Shown: piece by piece, positions 1 through 13,249 of the stretch
How the letters are laid out: each line of letters begins with the position of its first letter
Numbering within the stretch: position 1 is the first letter of the stretch
Origin: Phaseolus vulgaris
Taxonomy: Eukaryota > Streptophyta > Magnoliopsida > Fabales > Fabaceae
Direction: 5' to 3'
Length of the DNA: 64,000 bases
Assembly (NCBI RefSeq): GCF_000499845.2
Contig: NC_023753.2
Location: 23,856,942 to 23,920,941, forward strand
Translations under genes and position numbers: made by a program
Notes under the pieces: model-generated
Databases searched by the model: none
Told to the model about the DNA's origin: nothing
The model's input: the letters and a program-made list of their open reading frames with translations, nothing else

Positions 1-45
1 TTTTGGGTACACGTTTTGTAGCAGTGGTTGAATTTTACGAAAATT

Positions 46-51
46 TATAAA
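46..51 (+). promoter_or_regulatory. Possible TATA box upstream of SEX4
   Basis: TATAAA lies 264 bp upstream of the SEX4 ATG. The DNA between is pyrimidine-rich near the start codon, as expected of a 5' leader. This is only a motif match in AT-rich DNA. Nothing else is recognisable in 1-309. Confidence 0.25.
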
Positions 52-309
52 TTTTGATGAATGTGAATTTTTAGAAAGAAAGATATTTTTGGCTGAGTTT
101 AAGATACTTCTCGTGATTCAACAAGATAATAATGCGAGGAGAGGAAAAGTGAGAAAGGATCTTGTCTTTTTTCTTGCTGGTTTTTTATTTGATTTTTTTC
201 CCTCACAACAAAGAATAGATTTGAGAAGAAGAAATTAACTACATCGATATCAAATCCAAACAATACCCAGTGCAGTGTTGCAGTGCGCCACTGAACACAG
301 ACAAAAATC

Positions 310-3300
310 ATGAACTGTCTTCACAATCTTTCTCGGTTCGTTTATCCTTCTCCTTTTCAATTCTTCCTATTCTTATCCACATCCAAAGAATCAGATTCCT
401 CAATTTTCAGATTCTCTCTTTTACCCTTCGAAACGGTTGCCACGCGCCACCGCAACAACCTTCCCCTGTCCCTGGTACACTCCATTTTCCCTTTTATTTC
501 GTTAGTACTTCTCTACAATTATATTTCTCTTTCTCTCTCACACCTTCTCTTTTTTTTTCAACGCTCGATACAGCGAATCGTCACTAATTCTCATCATAAT
601 CGAAGTATGGCGCTCAAGGTAGCTACACTCTTTGTTTTTCCTTCCTTTAGTTTCTTTTTAATATTAATGGTGTTTTGCTAGTGCTATGATATTGGTTTTG
701 TAGTCTTTTCAAGTTCAATCTATTTAAAGATCTTAGTGTTGGAAATTTCGCGTCAACTAGTGATATGTCCTATTCAAGTATACAAGTGGGAAGCTATCAT
801 CTGATCATGTTTTGACAAACTTCTTCCTAACAACTTTTACAAGAAAAAGTGAAATGATTTTTTTGAATTAGTTTATGTATAATTTGTAGAAGCTGTTATA
901 ACTTTTCTAAAGTCTTACTTTTTAGCCTATGCACAAGTTAATTTTAATCTTTTGGAAATCCTCATGAAGAAGTTTGTCTAAATAATCTTAAGTCCCTTTT
1001 GTGCAACCAGTGATAAGACCTGATTGAACTATGTATGTGAGAAGTTATACTCATATCATAAGTCGGTTATGTAGGATTGAATTTGTTCCAACCTAAATGC
1101 TAAGACTTGGAATAATATCGCATTTTGTCAACGTCCATTAAATAAGATAATATTGTTGGATTTTGGTTGCTCAATACCATTCATGGTGTTGAAGCTGATT
1201 CAGTTTTTGTGAGGATTACACTCTGAGCTTATGTAATGGAATAATTAGACAACATTTGAAGGCGTGGAAACCGTGGCATGTTCACGGCATATTCTGGAAT
1301 CTACCAGAATTGATGATGGTGTTGTCATTTGAAAGTTGTAAGATTTGTCATTTTGGTGTGTGCCCGCGAGCAAATTTAAATGAAAAGAAAACAAGGAGAT
1401 ATTGCTGTAGAAGTAACTATAAAATCCTAAAAAGATGAACACCGTTTGTTATTTATATGCCGTGCCCTGTGAAATATTCATCATCATTTAGGCTTGTCTG
1501 TTTAAGTGGACTTATCTGCTATTCATGTCATTTCTGCTTCATATTTCCTTTGTTTTATAGAGAACTTGATTGACATTTTCTTTTGCAGGCTGCTTCAGGT
1601 TCTGTACCAAGTGCAGACAAAAGTAGTGCGAACAAGGAAGAGGAGAAGTCTGAGACATATTCTCATAACATGACAGAAGCCATGGGTGTTGGTATGTTTA
1701 CTATTTTTGTTCTTCTAGTTCAACAATGATGCAGTCTTATCCTGCTAGATAGACTTGGCTAAACATCATTTAGGCCCTAACAAAAACCTAAATTTCAGTA
1801 TAGACCAAGGTCTTGTTTTAATTGCTTCTCCTAAGTTTTCTTCAGTGTTTGTTTGCCCCTTTGAATCAGAATATCTTCCATTTGATCTACTTTTCTCACA
1901 TTTGTTGGTCTTTTCCTACTTTGTGGTTACTGATTAGTAAAAGACATGGAATACAATTTGGGGGAAACTGAGAGTATCTTGAACTTGAAGCTCCCTGTTC
2001 AATTGTAATTTCTTTTTCAGAAAGCTGTGTTGAAATATTTCAAATTATGGTGATAAACCTCCATTATGTTTACTGCAACCAATTCTAACATTCTTAGGTT
2101 TTGTAATATTCATATTCAGGTAATAGTTTGGATTAACTATAGGAGCACTCATTTGCCCATTCTATCATTTTTTTCTTTGAATAATTCATGTTGTTAACCT
2201 TTCTAACAAATGCTACTCAGTTTTGTCTTATAAGCATGAGTTAGGAATGAACTATAACTTCATCCGTCCAGACTTAATTGTGGGATCATGCCCACAGGTA
2301 TTTTTGTTTCAATTATGGATACCTGAGCCAATTATGTCAAATTTTGTTTGGTCCTCTGACTTCTATTATTATTATTATTATCTTTTTCAAATTGCCAGAC
2401 TCCTGACGATGTTGAGAAGTTGCGTAGAATTGGAGTGAAAACTATATTTTGCTTACAACAAGATTCGGACCTTGAGTATCCTAATCAATTTGTTTAATTA
2501 GATGCACTTTCTGCATTTTAGACAAAGACCAACAACTATTTAGTCTAGCAAATGAACAATTGTGTTTCCTTACAACTGCTTGGATATTTTGGAGTTGATA
2601 TTAAGGCCATAGGAGAATATGCCAAGACACATGATGTTCAACACTTGCGTGCTGAGATAAGGTTAGTTATGTCATGAAATATTTATATCATAACTGTCAG
2701 AAATAATTATGTTTTTAAACTGGCAGGAATAAAAACAAACAAAGGATGCTTTGAATACTATGATATTGAATTGCAAGATAAAAGGTTGACCTGGTGGTAA
2801 AAGTAGAAGGGAGGGTGGGATAAATCGTGGGTTCAAATCCCCACACTAACAAAAACACTAACATATTAACAATTGACATTTGCCAAAGAAAATAAACTAT
2901 GATATTACTCTTGAGTTTCAATATATTGTACTGATATTTAAAATATTCTAATATACAATCAAAACATTGTGAGACATCTTGTTGATATTTTAATAATAAG
3001 TGCATGAGGAAACCCACTTTGAACTGAATTATTATTAATTTGAAATTTTTTTCCTACAAAATTATTCTTTAAAACTATAGGTAGAATAAATCCTGCACAA
3101 AATTGTTAATTTTTATTTCTTTTCTAATTATATTTTTTTCTTACAAATCATGGATATATAAAAAAATCATTTACAAGTTTATTTTTATGAGAATGAGAGG
3201 AATGATTTTATTCATTACCTCTAGATCTTATCACGAATGAAAAAGATTAAGATGTAAAAGTCATGGAATTTTTTAAAGTGATTGTGTTCAAATATCGATC

Positions 3301-6300
3301 ATTTGTGTTTTATTGTATGATCTAGATTTTCTTTTCTCGTTTTCGTATAAAAATGACTTCCTCACAAGATAGACCCTATGTGTGTGTCACACATAGTAAC
3401 TTTCTCACAATTATGTACTGTTCTATATCTTTAGTTAGGGTTTAAGTCGTATTCTACTTGTTTTATGGTAGTAGAAGGCAACTACTTCGGCAGAAAACCT
3501 CAAATATGGTAGTGGTATGCCACATGTTTTTTTCTGAGTGAGGCAATGATGTGTGGAACTTGGTTGGGAATAAGATCCTGGTTTTCTATCCAGGTCTTCA
3601 GTCAGTTTGTTAGCAAGTAGTTATACTTATCCTAACTCTGGATGTGTAAATATGCACTCAAATATGGACAAAATTTTGTTTGATAATATAAACCTACAAA
3701 TACTGATGCACTTTTATGATACGTTTTTTTTGAATATCCTATCACATGAAAATTCTACATTTCCTTTTTTCCCTTGCTCAAACAGATACTAGATATATGT
3801 TTTCATAACCTCCCCCATCCCCCTAAAATCTTCTAGAAAAAAAATCTGAGATATGTTTTATAAATTGTTGCCAAAAGGGGATTTTGAAGATTTAGGTATT
3901 TGGTTGTGAGCGAGCCAAAAACTGAAGTAGTTAGGTCAGTTCTTTGTGTGTGTTTTGTGTAACACTAGTTGGTGATGACACCTTCATATAATAATTTATA
4001 ATCTCCTAGTATATATGGGTATTTTAGTAAACATGGCATTTGTAACTAAACAGTGATGTATTCTGCATTTTACATTTTGTTGCCTGTCTTTCATGTTCTT
4101 CTTCACATTGTGTGATGATCTAACATGGATGTAACAGGGACTTTGATGCATTTGATCTACGGATGCAGCTTCCAGCTGTAGTTAGCAAATTATATAAGGC
4201 AGTAAATTCCAACGGAGGTGTAACATATATTCATTGCACTGCTGGACTTGGAAGAGCTCCTGCTGTTGCAGTATGTCCCTTGATTTCATTTATGTGATAC
4301 TTGTTACTCTTAGAATATTTAACCTGAAACAGTGTTTTGGTTAGTTCTGTGTATGGCATAAAGGAAATAATTTCCTGTTTAAGAAGTTAAATACAGAAAG
4401 AGCAGGTGTTGAATGTATCCAGTAACCTCTCACATACTGAATGGTTTCAAAAGGTTTTAACTTAAATATATTGATACAAAAGAAACACCTATAAATCATT
4501 TTCAATGACGATGTTGTTGAACACCCCCATAATTGAGAAAACCCCTAGCTCGCCCTGTTGCAGCCCATCAAAGTTGGCTGTCAATGCCTTGGAAAGGACT
4601 ACCTGCAAAGGACTGACCGAAATTGGTGAGTGAAGTTGTCACAGTTTTGGCACATAGGGGATTGGAGTCTAAGCAGTGCTTAGAAAGGTTTATTTGGACA
4701 AGTTTTTCCATAAGCACTTCTAAGAAAAAAAAATTAAATGAGTTTTTCCGTAAGCTAATTTGTAGATACTCTCGTGCTTCTCTAAATTCTTATATTTAAC
4801 TGTGAATAAGTTAATTGACCTTATAGAGAGACTTATTTCTTTTTTTCCTTCCTATTTCTTTTAGAGAAATTTGCCTAAACAAACAATAGTAAGAATTTTG
4901 GCTTGTGATTAGGAAGTCACAGGTTATAGTTACAGAAACAAACTCTTCTCATGATTAAGGCTATGTGCATCTGACCCTCCCCACTCCCCAAGGTTTCTCA
5001 ATAGTGGGAGAGTGGGAGCCTTATGCATTGGCCGACCCTTTTTATTGTCCACTGTTTGTGCCTTGGGCTATTAGAATCGTTTGTCTTGATGTAGTCTGGA
5101 CCTGTGCCATCTGGTTACATTCACTCCTAATTTCATCTGTAGATGTTTATTGAAGATGCCATTGTTTTTATTAAGAAAGGGTAGAAAAAAAAATCCTTTA
5201 TTTTCTCAGTAGAGACGTCAACATAAATTATGACCTTTGTGGACTCCTAATCATTTAAATCTATGACGAAGATAGAGATGAAAAAGTTAGTGGTGTCTGA
5301 TTTTCTTTTTCTCAAATATTTTGGCATCTCGTGTTTAATGATTTATATTTTTTTTATAATTCTGCCACATTGGTGTGTGTGTGTGTGTGTAAGATTATTT
5401 ACTAATAATTTGTTTTGGCTCAGACGGCCTACATGTTTTGGGTTCTGGGTTATACATTTAAGGAGGCTCATACACTACTTCAGGTAACTCTATGCTCAAT
5501 ACTTCCCTTTTTATTGTTTCACATTTTAAGGGCACGAGGATTCTTGGTAGATAATATGCAGCATGTTTTTCAGTACCCCGTATTGCCTGGATTAAACAAA
5601 ATAATTTTTCCATTTTTATTTTCTTCTCAATGACTTTGACAAAGTTCCTTTTTAGGCTTGGTAAACCTATTAGTGAGTTTGTTCCACTAATTTCCTTGAC
5701 TCACAAGTAACTCTTGAGTAGCAATTACCGATTGTGTAGCAATTACCGATTCTTCAATAGTTACAGTTGAATCACCAGTTTCTAAACTTAGGTATCTGTG
5801 AATTATGGAACTGGGCAGTTTACTTACTGACAGATTTATTTTCTTACATCTAGTTTACAAGCACTCTTATTTAATTTATTTTCCTGAGTTCTTTTACTAA
5901 AAAATGTGTCATATTCTCTAACTGATGTATACCTAAAGAAATTAATTTAATATCATCATTTTCTTTTTCTGCATGTCAGAATTTTCATTCTAGCAGTTTC
6001 ATATTTGATAATTTGAGGTTTATAATTGTTCTGAACCAATTTTAGATGCATTTGGTATAAAGAGAGAAATGAAATTGGAATTTGGTCAAGTTTTCTTGTG
6101 CCCTTCTTTTTATTCTTTTGTCTTGTAGAGCAAAAGGGAGTGCTTTCCGAAACTAGATGCCATTAAAAGTGCGACAGCTGACATTGTGAGTCAATTTACT
6201 TTTCTATATATATTGTGATTTAAACTTTGAATGGGATCTTTTTTATGTTGTATAATTGTATTAATACTGGTGTGATCTTGCTGATAAGTCTTTTCTCTAT

Positions 6301-8384
6301 AAAAACTGACATAATTAATTTAGATGTTTCAAGATGAGAATTTGATTGAAACTGTTCTTCATTTTTTTATCTTTTTATTGTTTCCCTCTCATTTTTTTTT
6401 TAAAAGTCACCTTTGAACATTATTTATTTGTGGTACTCAGCTTACAGGCCTCAGTAAGAAACCTGTCACTCTGTCATGGGAAGACAGCAATTGCTCTAGG
6501 GTGGAAATTTCCGGACTTGATATTGGATGGGGGCAGGTGATGATTGAGTCTCGTTTTGTTCAGATTTAAGAATATTAGTTCCTCTATTATAGTACGTGTA
6601 ACGGCATTAAGTTACATGGAGATATTATTATATGCACCATCATCCTTAACTGCTTCGGTTATAGCCATTTATCATTTTGTTGTGAAACATGTTCACATGT
6701 ATGAATTTTCTTTTTCCTGTTGGGACTTTTATGTTGTGTATTCATAATTCATTACCTTAAAGACTATCTTACTAATATTGTGTGTACTCTTGGTTGTAGT
6801 TCCTCTTAAGGCAACTGTGATTTAGAGTCCTTTTGATAATTTTACTTAGAGGTGGCTGATGATGTTTCTGTGTCAAAATATTTGAGAAGGGTTTACCATT
6901 ACATTCTTAGATATATTCAAACTGTTTAGATGAGAAATAATTTGATAATGGAAGTCTTTATTATAATGTATATGCTTGGCCAATTTTGCATCTTCAATTG
7001 TCATATTTCTTTCCTTTTCTTCCATTGTCACTTATGATCTCATCTGTAAATCCTGTGTCTTCATCTAGCTTGTTTAGCTCCCATTTCCTAGTTTAAAAAA
7101 CATTTTAAAGTATCTATTGTTTATTAAGTAGATGACACATTTTATTCAACTCGGAGTAACTAATAGCTGTTACCAATTCTCACCGCTGCTGCTATCATGA
7201 ATTCAGACAAAATAGGAGAAAAATAATATATCAGTAGAAATTGGATGTTTGGTCCTGGGAAGTTCAAAGTTAAACTAAACCACTTCTGACATCTTGCCAA
7301 AATGATGTTCTCAACGCATGATATGAAGTCCCCATCCCATGTCAGATTCGAAGACTTTTTATATTTAAAATTATCTGAATTACATCGTTTGACCTATGTT
7401 TTGAACATATGCCTTGTTTATACGAATTCATGCAAAATCTTTACTTAATCTTGATCTCTTTTCAGAGAGTACCCCTAAATTTTGATGACAAATCGGGCTT
7501 GTGGTACCTCGAGAGGGAATTACCTGTAAGTGAAATTGTTAAAATTGGGCTGCTATTACTTGTCTGTTTAAAGCTTGGTCTTAACATTGAACGCTCAATA
7601 ACTTATCGACTCAGCAGCTGTGATGTTAGCAATAGATTGATGAGAAACAAGTTTATCGTCTTATTTACCAGGAAGGACGCTATGAGTACAAGTACATTGT
7701 TGATGGGGAATGGACATGCAATAAAGATGAGCTTGTAACCTCTCCCAACAAAGATGGCCATGTCAACAATTTCATTCAAGTAAGTTATAAACTTCAACTA
7801 AATAGCTCAGAAAATAAATTTTGTGATTGGTAACTTACTCCTTCGAATCCTAGGAAATTGCTAGAAGCTATAATCAGTACTGATAATCAGCTCAAAGATA
7901 AAAAGAACACAAATGTACCACAACATTTCTGGTTCACAACCATGATATTTTTTTAGAGTTAAAAATTGATCGTTATTGACATTGATACCTTAAAAAAAGT
8001 TTCAATCTTACTAGAATGATCACATTTTAACATAATTTAAAAACAATAGAGTTAATATCACAACCAAGTTAACATATTTATTAAATGTTGGCTATAAAGA
8101 ATATTGGAGGAACCAAAAACTTTTTTAACCCTCTTTTTTATCTCGTATTTTAGCCCATCACATCATATTTCACCATCTGACTCTAAATTATTAGTTTGTG
8201 CACATTCTATTTGTCTGTTATTGATTTCTCATATTTCATCCTCTTCTAACAGGTCCGTGATAATAGCAGCAGTGATCGTGTTTCCCTTCGGGAGAGATTC
8301 TCTTCTGATGATCCTGATCTTACAACGGAGGAACGAGTGAGAATAAAGGAGTTTCTTGAAGCTTGTTCTGATGAGGATCTGTGA
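310..8384 (+). CDS. SEX4: Phosphoglucan phosphatase SEX4/DSP4 (starch excess 4), 12-13 exons
   Basis: Plastid glucan phosphatase that removes phosphate from starch so that amylases can degrade it. Exons: 310-474, 574-618 (or one exon 310-618), 1589-1691, 2221-2297, 2399-2475, 2584-2661, 4138-4270, 5424-5483, 6129-6185, 6441-6536, 7466-7525, 7672-7779, 8253-8384. These join in one open frame of 396 codons (429 if 475-573 is retained); the Arabidopsis protein has about 379. The start MNCLHNLSR matches the family N-terminus and precedes a Ser-rich transit-like region. The dual-specificity phosphatase domain spans about residues 105-265, with general acid D183 in DFDAFD and the P-loop HCTAGLGR (Cys215, Arg221). 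A CBM48-type glucan-binding module covers about 273-355 ([17 protein letters not shown]), followed by the C-terminal motif ending in CSDEDL. All but one of the introns have GT-AG ends; the intron at 2476-2583 does not. Appears intact and functional. Confidence 0.93.
475..573 (+). other. Possible in-frame 99-nt intron inside SEX4 exon 1
   Basis: The stretch begins CTG|GTACAC and ends in a long pyrimidine run then GATACAG|CG. It is exactly 33 codons long and in phase 0, so the frame stays open whether or not it is spliced. Retained, it would put a strongly hydrophobic Phe/Leu/Ser-rich segment into the transit peptide. Removed, the N-terminus is 70 residues before exon 2, close to Arabidopsis SEX4. 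Splicing is an inference. Confidence 0.5.
2476..2583 (+). other. Probable U12-type intron of SEX4 with GT-GG ends
   Basis: The donor GTATCCTAAT is close to the U12 consensus. TTCCTTAC at 2566-2573 resembles the U12 branch site and ends about 10 nt before the junction. The only acceptor restoring the conserved DLE-YFGVD reading follows 2583, where the intron ends in GG, not AG or AC. Nearby AG dinucleotides all give the wrong frame. Confidence 0.6.
2757..2906 (+). mobile_element. tRNA-derived SINE with 11-bp target site duplications
   Basis: A 128-bp insertion (2768-2895) lies in a SEX4 intron between two perfect copies of ACTATGATATT (2757-2767 and 2896-2906). It carries a pol III A-box-like GACCTGGTGGTAAAAG near 2788-2803 and a B box GGTTCAAATCC at 2830-2840, spaced as in a tRNA-derived head. 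Its right end is A-rich. It is short for a plant SINE and its family is unknown. Confidence 0.7.
5373..5390 (+). repeat. (GT)9 microsatellite
   Basis: Nine perfect GT units in the SEX4 intron just upstream of exon 5424-5483. Potential polymorphic marker. Confidence 0.95.
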
Positions 8385-8444
8385 CCCATCAATGCACGTA
8401 TCTGTTGATATGTAAAGTACCATATGCACGCATACATGTTATTT

Positions 8445-8496
8445 AATAAAAGGTTGAATATAAACCTTCTGATAAGATCTCTGCTTCAGTAATAAA
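8445..8496 (+). terminator. SEX4 polyadenylation signals
   Basis: AATAAA at 8445-8450 and again at 8491-8496, 61 and 107 bp after the SEX4 stop codon, in AT-rich DNA. Confidence 0.5.
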
Positions 8497-8499
8497 GCT

Positions 8500-9031
8500 G
8501 GCTTGACTAGTTTATCGAGTTCCATAGTATTCAGAAGTCTCTAGTATTATTTAAATAATAGGATACCCTAGGATAAACCATGATTTTCAACGTACCATGA
8601 AGTAGAATGTCACTTCATAAGATGAGTTTTACATTTATAGCCACATAGATGTCAAAAGTTGTAAATTAGATAAAACTTTTAAGTACATTAAATATCATTA
8701 TTAGGTTCCATAGTAGGGGTTGCCTAATGGTGAATGATATGAATAAGGTTACTTTGCATATGTCGGAATTAGTTATTTTTATGTTATTAAGACGTATTGA
8801 AAGGGGGTGAAACAATTTTAATTGGAATATTTGTGGGAGAATGAGGTTGATTTTTCTTTTGAGGGTGTAACATGGAGTGCAAGGATGGAACAAATCACAT
8901 TTTTATGATGATCGTCTTATAATGTTGCAGTTTTTTATAATGGTGTTGATAATTATATTGTGTTTATGACTAAGATGAGTGCATAGATCAGAGAAACAAT
9001 CTTGAGAATAAAATATGAATTTTATATATTT
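8500..9031. other. Intergenic, nothing recognised
   Basis: AT-rich spacer downstream of SEX4. No coding similarity or structured repeat seen. Confidence 0.6.
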
Positions 9032-9439
9032 CATTATAAAAAAATTATTAAATATTATTAAATAGTAATTAAAATTAGATAAAAAATAATTAGTTACTGT
9101 ATTAACTAGATTATATACTCTTTTAGAGGTTAAAAAATTATTAATATCTAAAATGGTTTTTATTATTAATAAAAAATTAAAAAATAGTTTCTAAATTGGT
9201 ATATAAATTAGTTATCACAATTTTAGTTACTAATATTTTAGGTTCTAAATTGGTCTTTTAAAAATTAATTTAAAATATTAATAAATAAGATTTTGATAAT
9301 TAATGGTTAGATACTAATTTAAAAACTATTTCAAATAACAATATTTTTTTAATATTTAAAATATCTCTGGTTTAATTCAATAATAATTAATTATTTTAGT
9401 TTTTAAAATTAATTATAATTTAATTATTTTCTTAAAGTA
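9032..9439. mobile_element. Diverged CACTA-like foldback MITE (about 408 bp)
   Basis: Diverged copy of the family represented by the clean element at 40085-40519. It shares the internal ATTAGTTACTGTATTAACTA-like start, the CTAAATTGGT core and the TTAATGGTTAGATACTAATT segment, and an inverted-repeat layout. Its decayed ends (CATTATAAAAAAA; CTTAAAGTA on the right) align with the family termini and are flanked by TTT on both sides, a possible 3-bp duplication. Confidence 0.55.
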
Positions 9440-11189
9440 TTTTTACGTGGTCTTTTTTAATTTTTATATGTTTTTGTGACTAGAGTATCTTAGAGACATC
9501 ATTTTTATTATTTGATTACATGTCTTATCAAATGAGCCTTGTTAGTGAATAGACAGAGTAGTCCTAGTCCTTGTTATAAATAAACTTATATTGATTTTTG
9601 TCAAATATTAAGATTCATTTTATAGAAAAATAAATAAAGTTTTGTTTTGTGATAAATTGTTAATTCAAGTTGGTAAATCATTCTCAACTTAATATCATCT
9701 TCGAGTGTAACGTCTTTTTCATCTTCTTATTTTCTTTCGTGTATCCTAATTTTTAATGATATGTTGGAAATGGTTATAAACAAAATCTTTGACTATGAGT
9801 TCACTATTTGGTTACTATAACAAGGTTTAAATCCATGGAAATTATGAATAATTGAGCTGAATTAGTAATTTGGTGTTTAATTTAGAATTTGGTTACAAAT
9901 CTAATTTTTTTTCTCTATTTTCATTTCAATTTCTAATTTTTGTCATGATGTGTGTTTTTAATTCCATTAGTAGTTAATTTTTGTTGTCAATAATTATGTT
10001 CTTAATTTCGTTGCTAGTTGCGTTAATAAATCATAGGTTAATAGTAATGTTTTGGTTTGAGCTTATAATATATGATGTTCATTCAAACTATTTTGTTGTT
10101 TGGGTCATGTTCCATTTGTTGTTTACACTTTCTTCTATTTCAATTAGTTGAACATATATTGTAAAAAGGAAGGTATATAGTAATTTTTCTATCATATCTA
10201 ATACAACAAATCATAATTAATTCTTAATTTGATTCCACTTCTAGTTGAATTGATTAATTGATTTCAAACACATAAATTAAAAGTTTATACTCAGTGAAAA
10301 TCATACTTTAATGTTGTGCTTAAGTTTAAAACTTAAACAAAAACAAAAGAAACAAATAATACTTAGGCGAGATGAATTAGAAAATTAAAATATAAAACAA
10401 AAAAGGAAATCATAAGATGAACAACATGCCACAATCATAAATAATTGGTGAGTCAAATAAAATTAGTTACCTTTAATTAAACATTCAAACATAAAAGATC
10501 AAAAACTATAGTTAAGAAATTAGAGAAAAGTTATCTCATAAATGAAGACTTAATTCGTAAAATGAATCTTAAATTTTGATTAAAAAAAAGTTAACATAAA
10601 CCTGTTAAGTTTATCCATTAATAAAATCTATCAAATAAGTGATATATTTAGCTAATAGAAAATGATGTCCATGAAAAACTTTAATTACAAAAGTCTTTTA
10701 TATATGATATTGAGTAATTCTAATGTTTTTTTTTTTATATAATTATGGTTGAAAATGTGTGGGAATCCAATTTTTTTTAATCTATATTTAACATCTGAAT
10801 GAGATGAAATTATTGATAAGATTGTTTGAGGGGTGATTACTAGATGAGTAATTTAACTTGATACAAGTTAACGTGGATATTGAATTATGAGATGTGTTAA
10901 TAAAATATTCAAATTTTATTGAATACTTGAATCATATAGATAAAAATATAAAGTGATAAAAAATGGACAATTGTTTTTCAGTAATTCGAAATTGAATAAT
11001 CATTGACAACTAAATATATAATGAATGATATAACAAATGTTAGTCTTAAATATTTAAATACAACACAGTATTTATTCTTATAATTATTTATAATTATTTG
11101 TAAGATTATTTGGTAGGAAATGAACATGTATGATTTACTTTTTATTAAATGAATTACGTGTCTTCTTATATTAGTTTCATATTAAATTA
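9440..11189. other. AT-rich intergenic DNA
   Basis: No gene, RNA or clear element found on either strand. Mostly homopolymeric A/T runs and short diverged repeats. Confidence 0.6.
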
Positions 11190-11667
11190 TGTTATTTGGA
11201 TAAGTCACTGCATCGATTGTTGACCAAATGGAACCATATGACTTTATAGTTGGTCAACTAAACTTCATATTCAGACATGAATAAACATAGAATTAATAAT
11301 TCATATGCTGACATGGATTAAATCCTGACGGCAAAAGTTAGTATGATCTCTGAAAGAACATGGACAATTAAAGGAAAGAAAAGAGAAGAATATGAGTGAT
11401 AAGATAGGGAAGGTGGAGAAAGTGGAGAATGAGACATGGAGATAAGGGTAATGGAATACCCAACAGGAGAGGAGGAACAAGGATAAAAAGGGGTGAGTAA
11501 CTAGAGAAAGGGACAACATTTTTTGGAAAAGGAGAGAAGGAGAGTTCGAGAATAAAAGGAAAGAAGAGAGTTCGAAAAGGAGGGAAAAGTGAGGAGAGTT
11601 CGGGATAAGAAGGAGAGCAAAGTTGCTTTCTTCGATAGCTCGGTGAGAACGTCACCCGACGAGAATA
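11190..11667 (+). repeat. 5' LTR of gypsy element 1
   Basis: About 478 bp starting TGTTATTTGGATAAGTC and ending near CCCGACGAGAATA, directly before the primer-binding-like site. Its second half is extremely purine-rich (GGAGAAAG/GAGAGTTCG repeats). Confidence 0.75.
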
Positions 11668-11724
11668 TTTGGCATCCACCGTGGGGCCGATAAAACTGGT
11701 CCCACCCATCACAAAGAGGAGATT

Positions 11725-12666
11725 ATGAATTGTCTATTGACGGAGATGGGTACCACGCATCAGCAAGCTTGGGGGGAGAATAACGCACCCACCCTCCAAC
11801 AAATCATGGAAACAATGTTAGTATTACAACGTGATAATGAAGAAGTCAAGCAACAAGCACGAGAATTCCAGGAAGAGCAAGATCATCTGCGGGAAAAGGC
11901 TCGGGTAGACAAGGAGGAGTCCCGGGCCAAGCAGGATAGACTACGAGAGGAGGCGGACCGTGCAAGGAAGGCGATGGAGGACACCGTCCGGATGAACGAG
12001 GAGTTACAGACTACAAATGATGAACCATGGAGGGTTGTACACATGCAAGTACGAAGGGGCACTCAAGTCTGTTCTACTGACATCTCGGCACGAGATAATC
12101 CCAGGCCTTTCTCGTAGGCCATTATGGAGAAGCCAGTTCCACCACACTTCATCACTCCCAGACTAACACTTTTCTCGGGGGTGGAGGACCCCGAGGGACA
12201 CTTAAAAGCGTTATGAACCCAAATGATTATTTTAGGAGGATCTGACGTGGTTTGTTGTAAAATATTTGTAGGGGCGCTCATCGGGATCGTCCTTCAATGG
12301 TTCAGTGGATTCCCTAAGGGCAGCATCACATCGTTCCAAGAATTTTCTAGTATGTTCAAAGAAAAAAAATTCATTAACAAGATAGAACCCCCTCGCCTTG
12401 CCAACCTATTTGATGTACGACAAAGAGAAGGGGAGTCTTGCAAAGACTATCTCAACCGGTTTTGTGTCGTCTCTGTATGTTTGAGAAATTCGAATGAAGA
12501 ATTGGTAGTAGACGCGTTCGTGAAGGGCCGTCGAGCAAGTTGGTTCAGTGATTCACTAATCTGGAATAGGGTCGAATCACTAACAGAGATTCGCGAGAGA
12601 GCAGCAGTTCACATCGAGATGGAGGAGGCCATAAAAAGGAAGAGAGTAAACGAACTACAAAGATAG
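11725..12666 (+). pseudogene. gag (Retrotrans_gag family), broken by stops
   Basis: Structural capsid protein of gypsy element 1. From the ATG at 11725 comes a Gln/Glu-rich coiled coil, then DNPRPFS and a TAG stop (12115-12117), an HFITP segment, a TGA stop at 12212-12214, and the capsid-like region at 12223-12666 with FKEKKFINKIEPPRLANLF and GESCKDYLNRF. The order and motifs match gag at 47045-47848 in element 2. No zinc knuckle is seen, but an EFHQARGHDTERC motif follows at about 12930-12965. Not translatable as one protein. Confidence 0.8.
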
Positions 12667-13249
12667 GGAAGATATAAGGATAGCTCGCACAACCACAAAA
12701 CAAAGAACGATGAATTACCGACTGGAAGAAGACCAAAGCAGAAATACGTCTCATACGTAGCCAAAAGCAATATGGAGAGAAGCCATCCTGTGAGTTATGA
12801 TCGGCCTAAACCCCAATGCAACACGACAATAAAATCTCTTTTGAGCAAAGAGGATGTGATAAAGAAACTTTAGTTCCTCCCAAAATATCGAGCAAGTTTT
12901 AGGAGCAAAAAAGGGAAGCTTGGTGCGAATTCCATCAGGCTCGAGGCCATGATACTGAAAGATGCATGACCTTGAAATACCAGCTCGCCAAGCTGGTCAA
13001 CGAAGGTTTTCTGACGAAGTATCTCAAGGGGTTCGATGTCAACCAGAAGGGGAAGAGTCAGTCACAGGAACACAATCACGAAATCCCTGTACTGGGAGAT
13101 CTACATATGATAGCAGACAGATTTTCAGGAGGAGGAACTTCTTCATTAACCCGGAAACAATATTCAAGATTGGTATTGATGGAAGAGGCCCAATCTCAGG
13201 CTCTAGTTCAAGCCTAACAACTAGGTCCATGGAAAAAAGGATTTAAGAA

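Noticed and set aside
270..587. Alternative ORF overlapping SEX4 exon 1
   Set aside because: Different frame from the conserved SEX4 start MNCLHNLSR and no similarity of its own.
2784..2850. Possible tRNA gene
   Set aside because: A and B boxes are present, but no complete acceptor or anticodon stem pairs, and 11-bp target duplications show a SINE.
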